Shown here piece by piece: positions 47,701 through 59,559 of a DNA stretch of 64,000 bases. Source of the stretch: Climacium dendroides (taxonomy: Eukaryota; Streptophyta; Bryopsida; Hypnales; Climaciaceae); assembly GCA_950106755.1 (NCBI GenBank), contig CATNNA010000080.1, positions 62,001 to 126,000 of the forward strand, written 5' to 3'. Each line of letters opens with the position of its first letter. Within the stretch, counting starts at the first letter, position 1. Under the pieces are notes generated by a model that was not told where the DNA came from, searched no databases, and was given only the letters and a program-made list of their open reading frames with translations. The translations under genes and the position numbers were made by a program.

Positions 47701-50357
47701 TCACGTTGAGCTTCATCGAGAGATCTCTTGAATCACCTCGCACAGGTCCCTCCGCTTGCGTTAAGAAGATTCATCTCATCGGGTGATCTCCCGATGCTTC
47801 ACGTTGAGGTTCATCGAGAGATCTCTTGAATTACCTCGCACAGGTCCCTCCGCTTGCCTTAAGAAGGTTCATCTCATCGGGTGATCTCCGGATGCTTCAC
47901 GTTGAGCATCATCGAGAGATCTCCCAAATCACCGCGTATAGGTCCCTCCGCTTGCCTTAAGAAGGTTCATCTCATCGGGTGATCTCCCGATGCTTCACGT
48001 TGAGCTTCATCGAGAGATCTCCCGAATCACCTCGTACAGGTCCCTCCGCTTGCCTTAAGAAGGTTCATCTCATCGGGTGATCTCCCGATGCTTCACGTTG
48101 AGCATCATCGAGAGATCTCCCAAATCACCTCGCACAGGTCCCTCCGCTTGCCTTAAGAAGGTTCATCTCATCGGGTGATCTCCCGATGCTTCACGTTGAG
48201 CTTCATCGAGAGATCTCCCGAATCACCTCGTACAGGTCCCTCCGCTTGCCTTAAGAAGGTTCATCTCATCGGGTGATCTCTCGATGCCTTATGTTGAGGA
48301 TCATGGAGAGATCTCCCGAATCACCTCGTACAGGTCCCTCCGCTTGCCTTAAGAAGGTTCATCTCATCGGGTGATCTCTCGATGCCTTATGTTGAGCATC
48401 ATGGAGAGATCTCCCAAATCACCGCGTATAGGTCCCTCCGCTTGCCTTAAGAAGGTTCATCTCATCGGGTGATCTCCCGATGCTTCACGTTGAGCTTCAT
48501 TGAAAGATCTCCCGAATTACCTCGTACAGGTCCCTCCGCTTGCCTTAAGAAGGTTCATCTCATCGAGTGATCTCCCGATGCTTCACGTTGAGCTTCATCG
48601 AGAGATCACCCGAATCACCTCGTACAGGTCCCTCCGCTTGCCTTAAGAAGGTTCATCTCATCGGGTGATCTCTCGATGCCTTATGTTGAGGATCATGGAG
48701 AGATCTTTCAATTCACCTCGTATAGGTCCCTCCGCTTGCCTTAAGAAGGTTCATCTCATCGGGTGATCTCTCGATGCCTTATGTTGAGCATCATGGAGAG
48801 ATCTCCCAAATCACCGCGTATAGGTCCCTCCGCTTGCCTTAAGAAGGTTCATCTCATCGGGTGATCTCCCGATGCTTCACTTTGAGCTTCATCGAGAGAT
48901 CTCCGGAATCACCTCGTACAGGTCCCTCCGCTTGCCTTAAGAAGGTTCATCTCATCGGGTGATCTCCCGATGCTTCACGTGGAGCTTCATCGAGAGATCT
49001 CCCGAATCACCTCGTACAGGTCCCTCCGCTTGCCTTAAGAAGGTTCATCTCATCGGGTGATCTCCCGATGCTTGACGTGGAGCTTCATCGAGAGATCTCC
49101 CGAATCACCTCGTACAGGTCCCTCCGCTGGCCTTAAGAAGGTTCATCTCATCGGGTGATCTCCCGATGCTTGACGTGGAGCTTCATCGAGAGATCTCCCG
49201 AATCACCTCGTACAGGTCCCTCCGCTTGCCTTAAGAAGGTTCATCTCATCGGGTGATCTCCCGATGCTTCACGTTTAGCTTCATCGAAAGATCTCCCGAA
49301 TTACCTCGTACAGGTCCCTCCGCTTGCCTTAAGAAGGTTCATCTCATCGGGTGATCTCCCGATGCTTCACGTTGAGCATCATCGAGAGATCTCCCAAATC
49401 ACCGCGTATAGGTCCCTCCGCTTGCCTTAAGAAGGTTCATCTCATCGGGTGATCTCCCGATGCTTCACGTTGAGCTTCATCGAAAGATCTCACGAATCAC
49501 CTCGTACAGGTCCCTCCGCTTGCCTTAGGAAGGTTCATCTCATCGGGTGATCTCCCGATGCTTCATGTTGAGCATCATCGAGAGATCTCCCAAATCACCG
49601 CGTATAGGTCCCTCCGCTTGCCTTAAGAAGGTTCATCTCATCGGGTGATCTCCCGATGCTTCACGTTGAACTTCATCGAGAGATCTCCCGAATCACCTCG
49701 TACAGGTCCCTCCGCTTGCCTTAAGAAGGTTCATCTCATCGGGTGATCTCCCGATGCCTTATGTTGAGCATCATGGAGAGTTCTCCCAAATCACCGCGTA
49801 TAGGTCCCTCCGCTTGCCTTAAGAAGGTTCATCTCATCGGGTGATCTCTCGATGCCTTATGTTGAGGATCATGGAGAGATCTCCCAAATCACCGCGTATA
49901 GGTCCCTCCGCTTGCCTTAAGAAAGTTCATCTCATCGAGTGATCTCCCGATGCTTCACGTTGAGCTTCATGGAGAGATCTCCCGAATCACCTCGTACAGG
50001 TCCCTCCGCTTGCCTTAAGAAGGTTCATCTCATCGGGTGATCTCCCGATGCTTCACGTTGAGCTTCATCGAGAGATCTCTTGAGTTACCTCGCACAGGTC
50101 CCTCCGCTTGCCTTAAGAAGGTTCATCTCATCGGGTGATCTTCCGATGCTCCACGTTGAGCATCATCGCGAGATCTCCCAAATCACCGCATATAGGTCCC
50201 TCCGCTTGCCTTAAGAAGGTTCATCTCATCGGGTGATCTCCCGATGCTTCATGTTGAGCATCATCGAGAGATCTCCCAAATCACCGCGTATAGGTCCCTC
50301 CGCTTGCCTGAAGAAGGTTCATCTCATCGGGTGATCTCCCGATGCTTCACGTTGAAC

Positions 50358-50640
50358 TTTTGCATTGCACTTTCTCCGGTGCAATACTTGAGGATATTTC
50401 CTTGGGGGAACAGCTGGTATTCGATTCCACAATTTACGAGCTTTGACAATCCTGGACCTCATAGTCACTATGGGCAGCACGTTGTCGTAGCCCGGATGTT
50501 GTAGAGTTGAATAACAATTGTTCCCTCACCAAATAATCTTTTGCATTGCACTTTTTCCGGTGCAATGTCTGAGATTATTAGGTCGGGTAACAGTTGGTAT
50601 TCAACTCTTCAATATCCGGGCTTTGACAATCCCTACGTTT
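50358..50640 (+). repeat. diverged tandem duplication with hairpin at the right edge of the satellite
   Basis: A ~105-bp block starting TTTTGCATTGCACTTTCTCC (50,358) recurs at about 50,540 as TTTTGCATTGCACTTTTTCC. Both copies continue through GGTGCAAT, GGTATTC and CTTTGACAATCC. Within each, TTGCAC and GTGCAA form a short inverted repeat around TTTCTCCG / TTTTTCCG. Confidence 0.75.
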
Positions 50641-53600
50641 GTCTCTACTGTTGATAAAAGCAGGCTCATAGCCTTCTGGTCACGAAGCTTTCATTTTGTA
50701 GACGCAATTGTCAATTTCACAGAAGTCCTAGTGCTCAGTCTTAGTGCTTCCTGAACCCTACGTTTTACATCATATGTATCTTATACAAGTGTGTAGTCCA
50801 CGATGGAAGTAGTAGTTTAGGGTTTAGGGTTACTCTATGTTTATAGTGTATACATCCAATACATGTATATTTGATGACTTCCTATAAATTATGAAGAAGT
50901 CACAATTTTAACCTTCGATTTTGGAATCTGTACCTTCCGTATGTGCTTTCTGTGTCATTGCAATGCTTTCCTGGTAGTCATTGATCTACAAGTATATGAA
51001 ATTCATGGTTGAAAGTCTCTTCCTCAACTCCCATTTCATTGGAAACTCTCTTTTTAATGAATATTATATTCCATGACGGTGCTCTATATGAATGGGAAGG
51101 AGACGTGGTGAATTCACAAAAGGAATGGTGTTTTTTACATTTGTCTCCAGTTTAGTTGCTAGTATTTCTAACAGTCATAGCTTCCGTCGTGGAATTTCAG
51201 GGTTTAGGCTCGCTCTGTCTTTTTCTACAACAAGAGAAATGTAATGAAGTAAAAGAAGTAGAACATGATTCGCCTGTGTGGAGGCGGTGTCCAAGAAGAA
51301 GCACGTGCAGTGGATGATGTTTTTGTCTCCCATACCATACCAACTTGTGCATGAAGCGTGAGTACAATAGAGAATAAGTAGGAAGCCTTCGTGCGGGTTT
51401 CAGGGTTCACGAGAGGAAACAACCTTGCAAAAGAACAATGCAATGTTGTGGACAAAGGATTTCTATTCTTGCTTACGTTATCAGTTCCGTTCAATTACCC
51501 ATTTTCTTCGTCTACATTCATAGGGTTTAGGGAATTTGACGGTTGCACTTGTACTTCATTTACTTTCAGGCTCCGATGCCCTCAGCACTCTTCCCTTGTT
51601 TACATATAATAGTTTTCTAGGGGTTTGTTTTATTTTGAAATTCTCAATTATGTCATACAGTTAGAACTTCATTACCTTCAACTCCATTGACCTGTGAAGT
51701 CATGATTCATGCTGAAATCGGCATCAAATTATTGCTTTCCATTCGTATGCACTACTACCAGGACGCACAAGATTTCAACCACAGTAAATCTCAGCCTAAT
51801 AGTCTTCATGGAGAAGCCATTAGATGAATTATGAAACAATACACTAGGAAGCACTTTGTGTACAACCCCAGCCTCTGTCACTAACGAACAATTATTCGTG
51901 GGAAAAATAGCCTCAGCCATTTCCTAAATTACAATCCACTAACGAAGTTACTGTACCCGTGAGTGACGACAGAAATTCTACAGCGACCCGATTTCACAAA
52001 CACCAATCCGCCGCATGGCCGCATGGCCGAGTCCATTCAATAATTTTTAACATAAGCCTCTGGACATGAAGGAAAAAATATAAAATCATATGAAAAGCAG
52101 AATTGGAAGGAATGATCGACTTGTGAAGACATTTTTTTCAGTAAACCAAGCTTGTCTGATTAGGATTTCGACCTGACTTGGTACTGAAATCTCATTCGCC
52201 TCGTCACCTTCCACGAATACGGACGCCTTTCAATACTTTTGGACTTTACGTCCATCATGGAAAACACCCTCCCTGTGCTCGGTCCTGAGACATGCCTCCA
52301 TGGTGACAGAGTAGATGGGGATCATTCATTGGTTTCTTGTGCATTGCAGGCCACACACAATCGGGTGATGCTCCAAGATATGAAGCAGGATTGGCAAGGT
52401 TGTCTGCACAACACGAGTCTGGACAACAAGGTAGTAAATCACACGGGCTTCTGGCATTGTGGTGGGCAGTCGGTTGCCTACAAACTCAATTCCTACATTC
52501 GTGTAGGGCCAATATTGTCAGTTCACTCCTCTCCTGGTATATCTTATGAAGTTCAAATTTCAATTTTCGAGGTTTGTATTTAGTATCCAGAAGTGTGACC
52601 CTGGAGTCCTTTTTCATTCGCTCATTCTCCGGAAAGAACTTTACTGTTTCCAAAATGCTTTGTGGTTGCAATTGCAGGAAGAAGAGTCAAGGATACATGA
52701 ACACATGAAATATGTTTACTACGTAGGGTTCAGAAATCAGGGTTTTAGGGTTTAGGGCTCAGGGTTCACTAAAAACAACGATGGGGGGTGGGGGTTGACT
52801 TTAGGGTATCCTTTGGGTAGTATAGCCATACTCCAATCTCATTTTCGGAAGGCAATAACTCAATCTCATCATCGGGGGATATCCTGGGCAATCGAAACAG
52901 CAAAATTTCAGTAGCAAGCTCGGTCCGTTCTTCTGAAGATCGCCCCCCGCTGAAATGATAGAACTGACGAAAGCAAAGTGCGAATGCTCCCCCCCCCCCG
53001 AAAGATCCCTGCATGTAGGGGTTTGAGGAGATGTTCAATATTAGTCAAGCAGGGTCCGGTCATCCAGAGATCTCCCGATAGAGGTCGTCAAGCGGGTTTG
53101 TAGTAGCGCAGCCCTACTCATTCATCGTGAGTCATGAGGTCTCCGGCTAGAAGACGATCACCAAGAGTTCTCTCGATGAAAAACATAAAAATCGAAAGCG
53201 TGGTAGTGAGAACGCTCATCGTGCGATCTCCTGATCGCACAAACAGAGGATATTATATTTTTGGGCTTCTATGCACTTCTTTGCACTTCTATGATTTTGT
53301 GCTTTTGTGAAAAATGAGCTTTCATGATTTCAATTTCCTATTGCCACTACCAAATGATTTTGCGAAATTTATTCAATTGAAGCGACTTTGGATTCTACAA
53401 TAATTACGTTGTTCACAAATTTTCTTGACATTTATAAGTTTTTTTCGGAAGTCTTCCATTTGGGTTACCATTTTTTGTCACAAGAGAATCAAATTTCTAA
53501 TGCATTCTAATGTATGTGTATCTTTTACCATATTCATCATTGAATGCATATCATTTATCATTCATTACATTTCTATTGTTTATATTAATATATGCTTATC

Positions 53601-54150
53601 AATAAAAAAATATTATATGAAAATTTTAGTAATTTTTAGCAGAAGATTTATTGAAATTCTTATTCTTCATTCTATCTAATACATAAAAATTCTAATGGAA
53701 TTCTAATGGTGAATGTATAGCATAGCAAGCGCCAACCGCTACTACGGCCTACAAGTCTTAAAGGAAAACAATATTTTGCCAATTTCATGCGGTTGGTTTT
53801 TTTATTAGCCGCGAGATCTCCCCATACGTTGCATGGAATCCTGTTTTCAAAGACATTGATGAGTTATTATTAAGAGACATGACTAGGGAGACGTAGATTT
53901 GGGGAATCAGAAAAAAACCATTAAATATAATGTACCTTGCTGGAAGCATTAATGAAATGAAGGGTAGATGCTGCCCAGTGCTGATGAGACCTGATCTTCA
54001 AGGATGGATGAAATTGCATTCATTTCATGATTTGCTAGACGGCGGCGCCGGAATCAAATCAACTTGTCTTCCTCAGTTGCTGTCGTCTCCTAGCTCATGC
54101 TTAGTGGTTCGCGTCGGGAGCCATGTTGTTGTGAATGTTTAGGCGGAGCT
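50641..54150. other. mostly non-coding; possible exon fragments
   Basis: No complete gene is seen. Exon-like pieces with good splice borders lie at about 52,350-52,430 (TGCATTGCAG| ... |GTAGTAA) and 52,679 onward (AATTGCAG|GAAGAAGAG). Their frames are not fixed. Telomere-like clusters lie near 50,815 and 52,742. Region 53,250-53,700 is strongly A/T-rich. Confidence 0.4.
53050..53240 (+). repeat. degenerate satellite-related segment
   Basis: CATCCAGAGATCTCCCGATA, GTCATGAGGTCTCCGGCTAG and CATCGTGCGATCTCCTGATC cores lie within 190 bp, with divergent linkers. Confidence 0.55.
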
Positions 54151-55378
54151 TTGAGCGATCTTCTTTGCGGAGCTGTTCGCGTTTAGGGTTTAGGGAGCAG
54201 CGATTGTTCCGAAGTACTGATAAGATCCCTTGTCGCGGTGAATGGTGTGGAAATCGATCCATGGTGGGTGAAGTCAGGAGTTCAGGGTGAGAAACGCTTA
54301 AAGCGGAAGAGGAAGGACGGCTTCGGATCTTTGTTACCGGAGGTGAGACATTACATCGGGAGAATTAACCCATCAAGCACCAGGCAACGGGAGACGAGTG
54401 CGGCTAAGAGCGGTTTTCGAGCGGGAGTGAACTACGGTACGGGGAGTTGGAATCACAGCGACCGATCGCGAGGGGAGTTTTCCGAAGCCTTCGTGGTACA
54501 AACACGAAGATCAGGGTTTACGGTGAGAGACCTCTCATAGTGCCATCATTTGAATGAGTGAGTAGCCGTGCGTGTCAAAGTGAGAGAGTCGGGTGCTTGA
54601 AAGCGGCTTCATCGTGCGGGGTTAAACCCGTTTTCCTTCGGAAGTCGTCGCTTGAAGCGAAGTAGGGTTGTTGAAGTTCAGTTGCGTGCAGAAAAGTCAG
54701 GTAGCTCCAAGCAATTTCAGAGTTGAGTCTTCTTTTGGGGGGATTATAACACATGAATGGAAGATGCTGAAGCGATTTCCGGCGGTGCGCTTTAAGCTGT
54801 GTAACTGCTGTTGATCTCTAAGGAATGTTGAAAGCAACAAAGTAGTTGAAGAAGTCGCTTCAACGAGAAGTTAGTTTGGTTCAACCGGTGAGCCCGTTTT
54901 TAGCTCAAGCTTCAAAAACAAGCCACCAATACTCTTGAAGAGGAAATTAGAGGTAGGATTACACTTTGAGTCTCGCTGGAAGTCGGGGTTCCACGTCAAA
55001 GGGTTTAGGCCGACTGATACGGTTGAAGCTTGGAGCCGAGCAAACGTACTTCGTGGAATCCTAAACCCTTTCCAAAGACCTCTCAATCAGGAGTAATTCA
55101 ATTGAGAAGAAGAGGCCGCTGTGTACCGTAAAGAAGCTTTTAGCAAATGCAGATGATAGTCTTGGGATAACGACAGTCCCTGTTTCGCTTGAAGCGGTTT
55201 TACAGAGAAGACTAAGTAGAAAAGGAATAACGTGGTACAGAATGGCTTCAAGCGACTGAATTCAATTAGAAACGCTTGAAGCGATCGAAAGTACATATGT
55301 ATATTTAGGGTTCAGGGTTTTAAAACCGAACCAAGAAGATCCGCGTGTCCATGAAGGTTTAGGGAACTGCTTAAGCAA
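54150..55378 (+). repeat. 5' region of a dispersed element preceding the 55.4-kb ORF
   Basis: The first ~750 bp align with 1,890-2,620 (see that entry). The whole stretch is studded with GCTTnAAGC words (54,295; 54,650; 54,787; 55,190; 55,245; 55,272). It also has a doubled TTTAGGG at about 54,182. It ends just before the ATG at 55,379, so it may be the leader or promoter region of the element. Confidence 0.55.
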
Positions 55379-57460
55379 ATGAAAAATGCTTGGAGCGATT
55401 ACAGAAGCGTGAGGCTAACTGACTTGAGCAACCTCACTTTTGATTCAGATAATTGGGTAGTAAGTATGGAGAAGGCTGCACCGAAGGAAATATACCCCAC
55501 GAACTTCAAGCAACGATTGAGTGCTCACCAAGACAAGCTGGAGAAGGCAGGACTTTGGTACTACGTCGACCGCTTCCGTGAACCTACCACTTATCGGGGG
55601 GACATTTTGGAATCCATGGTACAAACGTTTCAGGAAGAGTCGGATGACTTCATCGTGCAATTTGCGGGCTCTCAACTGCGTATCACCTCAGCCACTCCAG
55701 CAATGTTTCTTCAACTCCCTCGCAGGGTACGCTGCCCAACGTTGAGTCGACTCCAGGAGCCATCCAAGAAGGTGTGGAAGGACATTTTCCCGGGGGGTAA
55801 GGAGGAGGCTTATGACCCACTAACTCGGAGGTGGGAGTATGTGGAAGCCGTGGAGCCCTGGAATGCATGGTTTTCGTTTGTCAACCGATACATTTGTTTC
55901 GAGGAATTTCCCACAGAGTTGCCGATGTCTACAGTTCGTATGGCGGTTGCGGCTTTGGAGGGAATTAGGTTGGATTGGAGTATGCTATTCATCCACCACC
56001 TGAAGAGATCTTTACGAGAAATGAAGGCGGGCTCACTCGGAGATAAGCCCGTGAAGCACATCCTTACAATGTTGTGGGAGATGAGCTACAAGCATGACTT
56101 CACTGTTCCGCTTCATAAGGCGATTGCTTCGCCTGTCCCACCCTTAAGGGAGAAAGGACTAGTCTCGGAGGAGGAAATGAATCGCTCGCAGCGGGAGAAG
56201 TTGACTTCCAATCCACACCAAGCGGGACCCTCCGGCGCTCAAGCTGGGGAAACATCGCGCAAGAAGAAAACGACCGAACTCCGATCAGCTCCAGTACCAA
56301 CCTCCCCTTCCGGTTGGGTCCAAGAAATTATAGCGGGTGTAACCAATCAGTTCAAGGGACAGGTCGCTTCAGCGTCTGATTTGATTGTCCGGGACACACG
56401 TATTGCGTAGTTGGAGGAGACATTGCGGAAGAATCGAGAGGAAACCGAAGAGCTTGAAAAGTATGCGAAAGGTGGAGGGTGTAGTGACGAACAACTTCAA
56501 GCCAAGGACAAAGAATGTGTTCGGCTGAAGAAACGTCTAGAAGCGTTGGAGTTAATAGTGACAACCCAGGAGGATCAAATCCATCGACTTCGAAGGGAGA
56601 AAGAGGACTGGGACACCCCTTTCGCGGAAAAGGAGCAAGCGCTTCAAGCGGAACGTGTAGCCCAAGATCGGAAGGTAGCCGAGCTTCGAGCTGCACATGC
56701 TGATGAAGCGCTAGGCAACAATACTTACTTGGGCTCCTACAAGGCTTTGTTTGATCGCTTCAGCGAACCTCCCTTCATCAGCTGGAAGGCCATCGAGTGG
56801 ATGTTGCAGGATTTTGGCTTGGCGAGGAAGCTGGATTCACCACCAGACAAGGTGATGCGGTTGAGGAGTGATGCAGTAGATACGACATGGACCCTCCATC
56901 CTCCTTCCGCTGTGGTGCGTGATCCAAGATTTTGTCCATGTCAGCGACATTATCGGTGGGATCCTAGGGCCACAATCGACAGCGTGGAGTACAATTGGCC
57001 GCGAATTCTTGGACCGTTCTATTCTCCTGATGAATGCGCGTCAGCTTATACCAAGTTCTTTGAGCAGCATCGGAGTCATCATGATCGAGTTTGCTTCAGA
57101 GCAACGGTATTTTCAGCAATCCTGGCACACTAGTGTCGGAACTTTCGGGTGACTCTGGACATGAACGTGTTTGATGCCGGTAGAAAGGAGTTTTGGCTTT
57201 TCATGCGGTTGCAGTACAGTAGTTCCAGATTCACCCGTTTGCTTGAAGCTATGGCGATTTCCAATTTCATTGCTGGGGTGCATCATTCCTTGGTGGACGA
57301 GCAGACTAATTTTTACCCGAGTTGCCAACGCTTTTTAGCTCATCAAGCCCGTCATAATTTTACAACGCTTAAAGCGGATGACCACCTGTTCAAATGCTTG
57401 AAGCAAGCCCGAGAGTGGGAACACCGATCCAGTGAAGGTCAGAATGAATCTAAGCAGTGA
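55379..57460 (+). CDS. ~690-residue coiled-coil protein of a mobile-element type, two in-frame TAGs
   Basis: A single frame from ATG 55379 to TGA 57458-57460 is interrupted only by TAG at 56408-56410 and 57131-57133. Residues ~1-230 are globular: SDNWVVSMEKAAPKEIYPTN, then MVQTFQEESDDFIVQFAGSQ, then EGIRLDWSMLF. The pattern recalls the N-terminal domain of plant retroelement-like 'putative plant transposon protein' families, where a strand/helix unit precedes a (F/I)DW motif; this match is by eye only. A Ser/Pro/Lys linker follows. A long heptad-rich coiled coil (~340-450) comes next, with the first TAG at its start, between RDTRIA and LEETLRKN. The tail is globular. No polymerase or transposase is seen. 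It is embedded in the repeat family of 1.9 and 8.2 kb. Confidence 0.65.
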
Positions 57461-57497
57461 CGCTGATTCCTGACGGTTTGAGTCGAAAGCTCCAGTG

Positions 57498-57720
57498 GGG
57501 GGGGGGGTCTATGTAAACGTCGGACATTGTAAATAAACATTTCCTTTTGTAAATAAACATTTCCTTTTGTGATAATTTGTCTCCATCGGTCGTAGTAGTT
57601 GTGTACTTTTCATAAGCATTGGTTGTGTTGTACCTGCTCCAATCAAACTTGTGGATGGAGCGAGTGACCGCGTGTGTTTGATGGAATTGGTTTCTTTCAA
57701 TATGGTGTGCTATATGGAGT
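57498..57720 (+). repeat. 3' flank of the element, with direct repeat
   Basis: AAATAAACATTTCCTTTTGT is present twice in direct tandem (57,530-57,570). The following ~100 bp match the relic at 8,245-8,340. A run of ten G lies at about 57,498. This probably marks the element's 3' untranslated end. Confidence 0.6.
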
Positions 57721-57749
57721 ATATTGAGTTGTGTCTTCCCTCTGCAGGG

Positions 57750-58560
57750 TCCGAATGTCATGCAAGTTCAGCTGCTCTCCCTATTTGATTTCTTCCTAGA
57801 GTGTCTAGAGTGGGTTCAGGGTCGACTCGGTGGGGGTCACCGGGCGTGTGCATGCGTGCGGGTTTAGTTCTTTTTTCTGTAAGCGTGTGTGTGTGTGTTC
57901 GAGCCATCTTCAAATCCTACAGATTGGGGCTTTATTTGGCCTTGTCTACGGTACAGACAAGCTCCCTCTCGGTGTAGCTTGGTCAAGCTGGGTCTACAAT
58001 GTCAGGGCTGAGACCCAAAACGGCATGTTCAAGACGTGACCTCACTTCATGCAACATGCTGTTACTAAATGCTATGGCCGACCTCTACAGAAGTAGCACA
58101 ACTCGAGAGGTGGGAGACGGGTTTCTTGCAAAACAGATGGGGATTTCAGTTTTGACTTTCGAGATCTATCTCTCCAAAATGGTTATCATTTTTCAAAATT
58201 TGACTCTGTTTCTGTGGTACACTGAAATTTGCGTGTAATTGATTGATTTTCAGGGTTTAGTCTTGGACGTACATCGCCACAGTCGTTTTCCATTACCGCA
58301 ATTCCAGTCGCTCATAAGTAGTGGTTTAGGTCTGACGCGAGGATTTGCCAGGTATCGTCTTCTTTCCCATTCTCTTGCATTTAGCAGAACATGTGGATTA
58401 CATAATTTGGAAGCATTGTTTTTTGTTATTTTCATCGTATCTTCAATTGCTTTCGAGTCTACGTGACTTGGTTTCCAATTCAATCTTGTTCGCAACAAGT
58501 ATGATTGTGGTGACGATCCTGCTTATTTTCTTCTGATATCATCTGAACTGTGAAAGCAAT
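57750..58560. other. no gene supported
   Basis: Holds a short TG microsatellite (about 57,885), isolated splice-like sites and G-rich telomere-like words near 58,250. Short frames are not supported. Confidence 0.4.
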
Positions 58561-58574
58561 CCTCCACGTTCATG

Positions 58575-58765
58575 TCCATCGTGAGATCCCCCAATCTTCT
58601 TCATGTGGGTTCCCCTCCGCTTTCCTTAACAAGGTTCATCGGGCGATCTCCCGATGCTCTACGTTGTGCTTCATCAGTTGTTCCCCTGCATTTATTATTG
58701 ATAAGGTTCATCGAGACAACTCCCAATCCCCTACGTTTAGGTTCTTCAGGGGATGTCCCGATCCA
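58575..58765 (+). repeat. degenerate satellite-related segment
   Basis: Cores CATCGTGAGATCCCCCAATC, CATCGGGCGATCTCCCGATG and CATCGAGACAACTCCCAATC are separated by linkers such as GGTTCCCCTCCGC and AACAAGGTT, recognisable as satellite monomer pieces. Confidence 0.65.
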
Positions 58766-59559
58766 GTCCTCCTCTTAATTAAGACGACTCCTCCTTTGCT
58801 TCAACACCCTAAACCTCAAAAATAACATTAGGGACAGAAAGTGTCCTCACCTCACACTTTTTCAAGTGCAGTTTAAGTTTAAAGCGTCACAACTTTCGCA
58901 TGCAAGGACCACATTCGATAAAACTTGTTGGTCAAGTTTCATTCTCTTTTCTAGTTTGCGTGGTTCAATCTTCGGGTCAGTGTAAGACATTCCGATTTTT
59001 TGGAAGCCACCCAAAGTTTGGAGGTTCTATTTCAGTTCAGCAAACTGCATTGTAAGGGTTTAGTCTTTGGGGCCTTATATCTCCTTCATCCATTGTTCGT
59101 TTCCAATAAAATTTGTTGGGTTTAGGGTTTCAGGGTGGTAAGTCTATTTATGGCAGGTTTTGGGTTTCAGGTGAATCCAAGTTGTATTGAACGCTTGGGA
59201 GCAATTCAAAGTTTCAAATCCTGCCATTTTGGAAGTGCAGTGAGCTTCCACGACTTGTTATTTCTTCATTCAAAGTCCAATTTCAATACATTTCCATAGA
59301 AAAGTTGCACATCTAAGTCTAGTATGTGTGGCCAAAACATCATGCGAATTCAAAAAATAAATGAATGACGTAGGAATCCATCGTCTTTGCGGAAGTAGGA
59401 ATCCTAAAATCCAAGAGGACAACACCAACCTTCATGATGAACCCCCATCAGTAGAACCCTGGAGGTCTCTCAATTCGAACCAAATTTCCTCTGCGGTTTT
59501 TCCGAACAGGCAATCATCCAATCCTCCGCGCTTGGGACTGAATGAGTGGAGGGGGAGGG

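Larger units (their letters stand above)
36462..50357 (+). repeat. 98-bp satellite array, ~140 monomers
   Basis: A 98-bp monomer repeats head to tail over 13.9 kb. Each carries two palindromic cores, ATCGGGTGATCTCCCGAT and ATCGAGAGATCTCCCGAA, 35 bp then 63 bp apart, and the conserved linker GGTCCCTCCGCTTGCCTTAA. Variants are recognisable: a TCGTACAGG type, a GCGTATAGG type preceded by GAGCATCATCG, a CCTTATGTTGAG type, and a TTGAATTACCTCGCACAGG type. A 35-bp half-unit insertion lies at about 38,160-38,215. Edge units are the most diverged. No telomere words or genes are inside; the occasional open frames are artefacts. The scale and order suggest a centromeric, pericentromeric or subtelomeric satellite. 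Confidence 0.97.

Noticed and set aside
36462..50357. CRISPR-like array
   Set aside because: The units are contiguous 98-bp satellite monomers with no unique spacers, and the genome is eukaryotic with introns.
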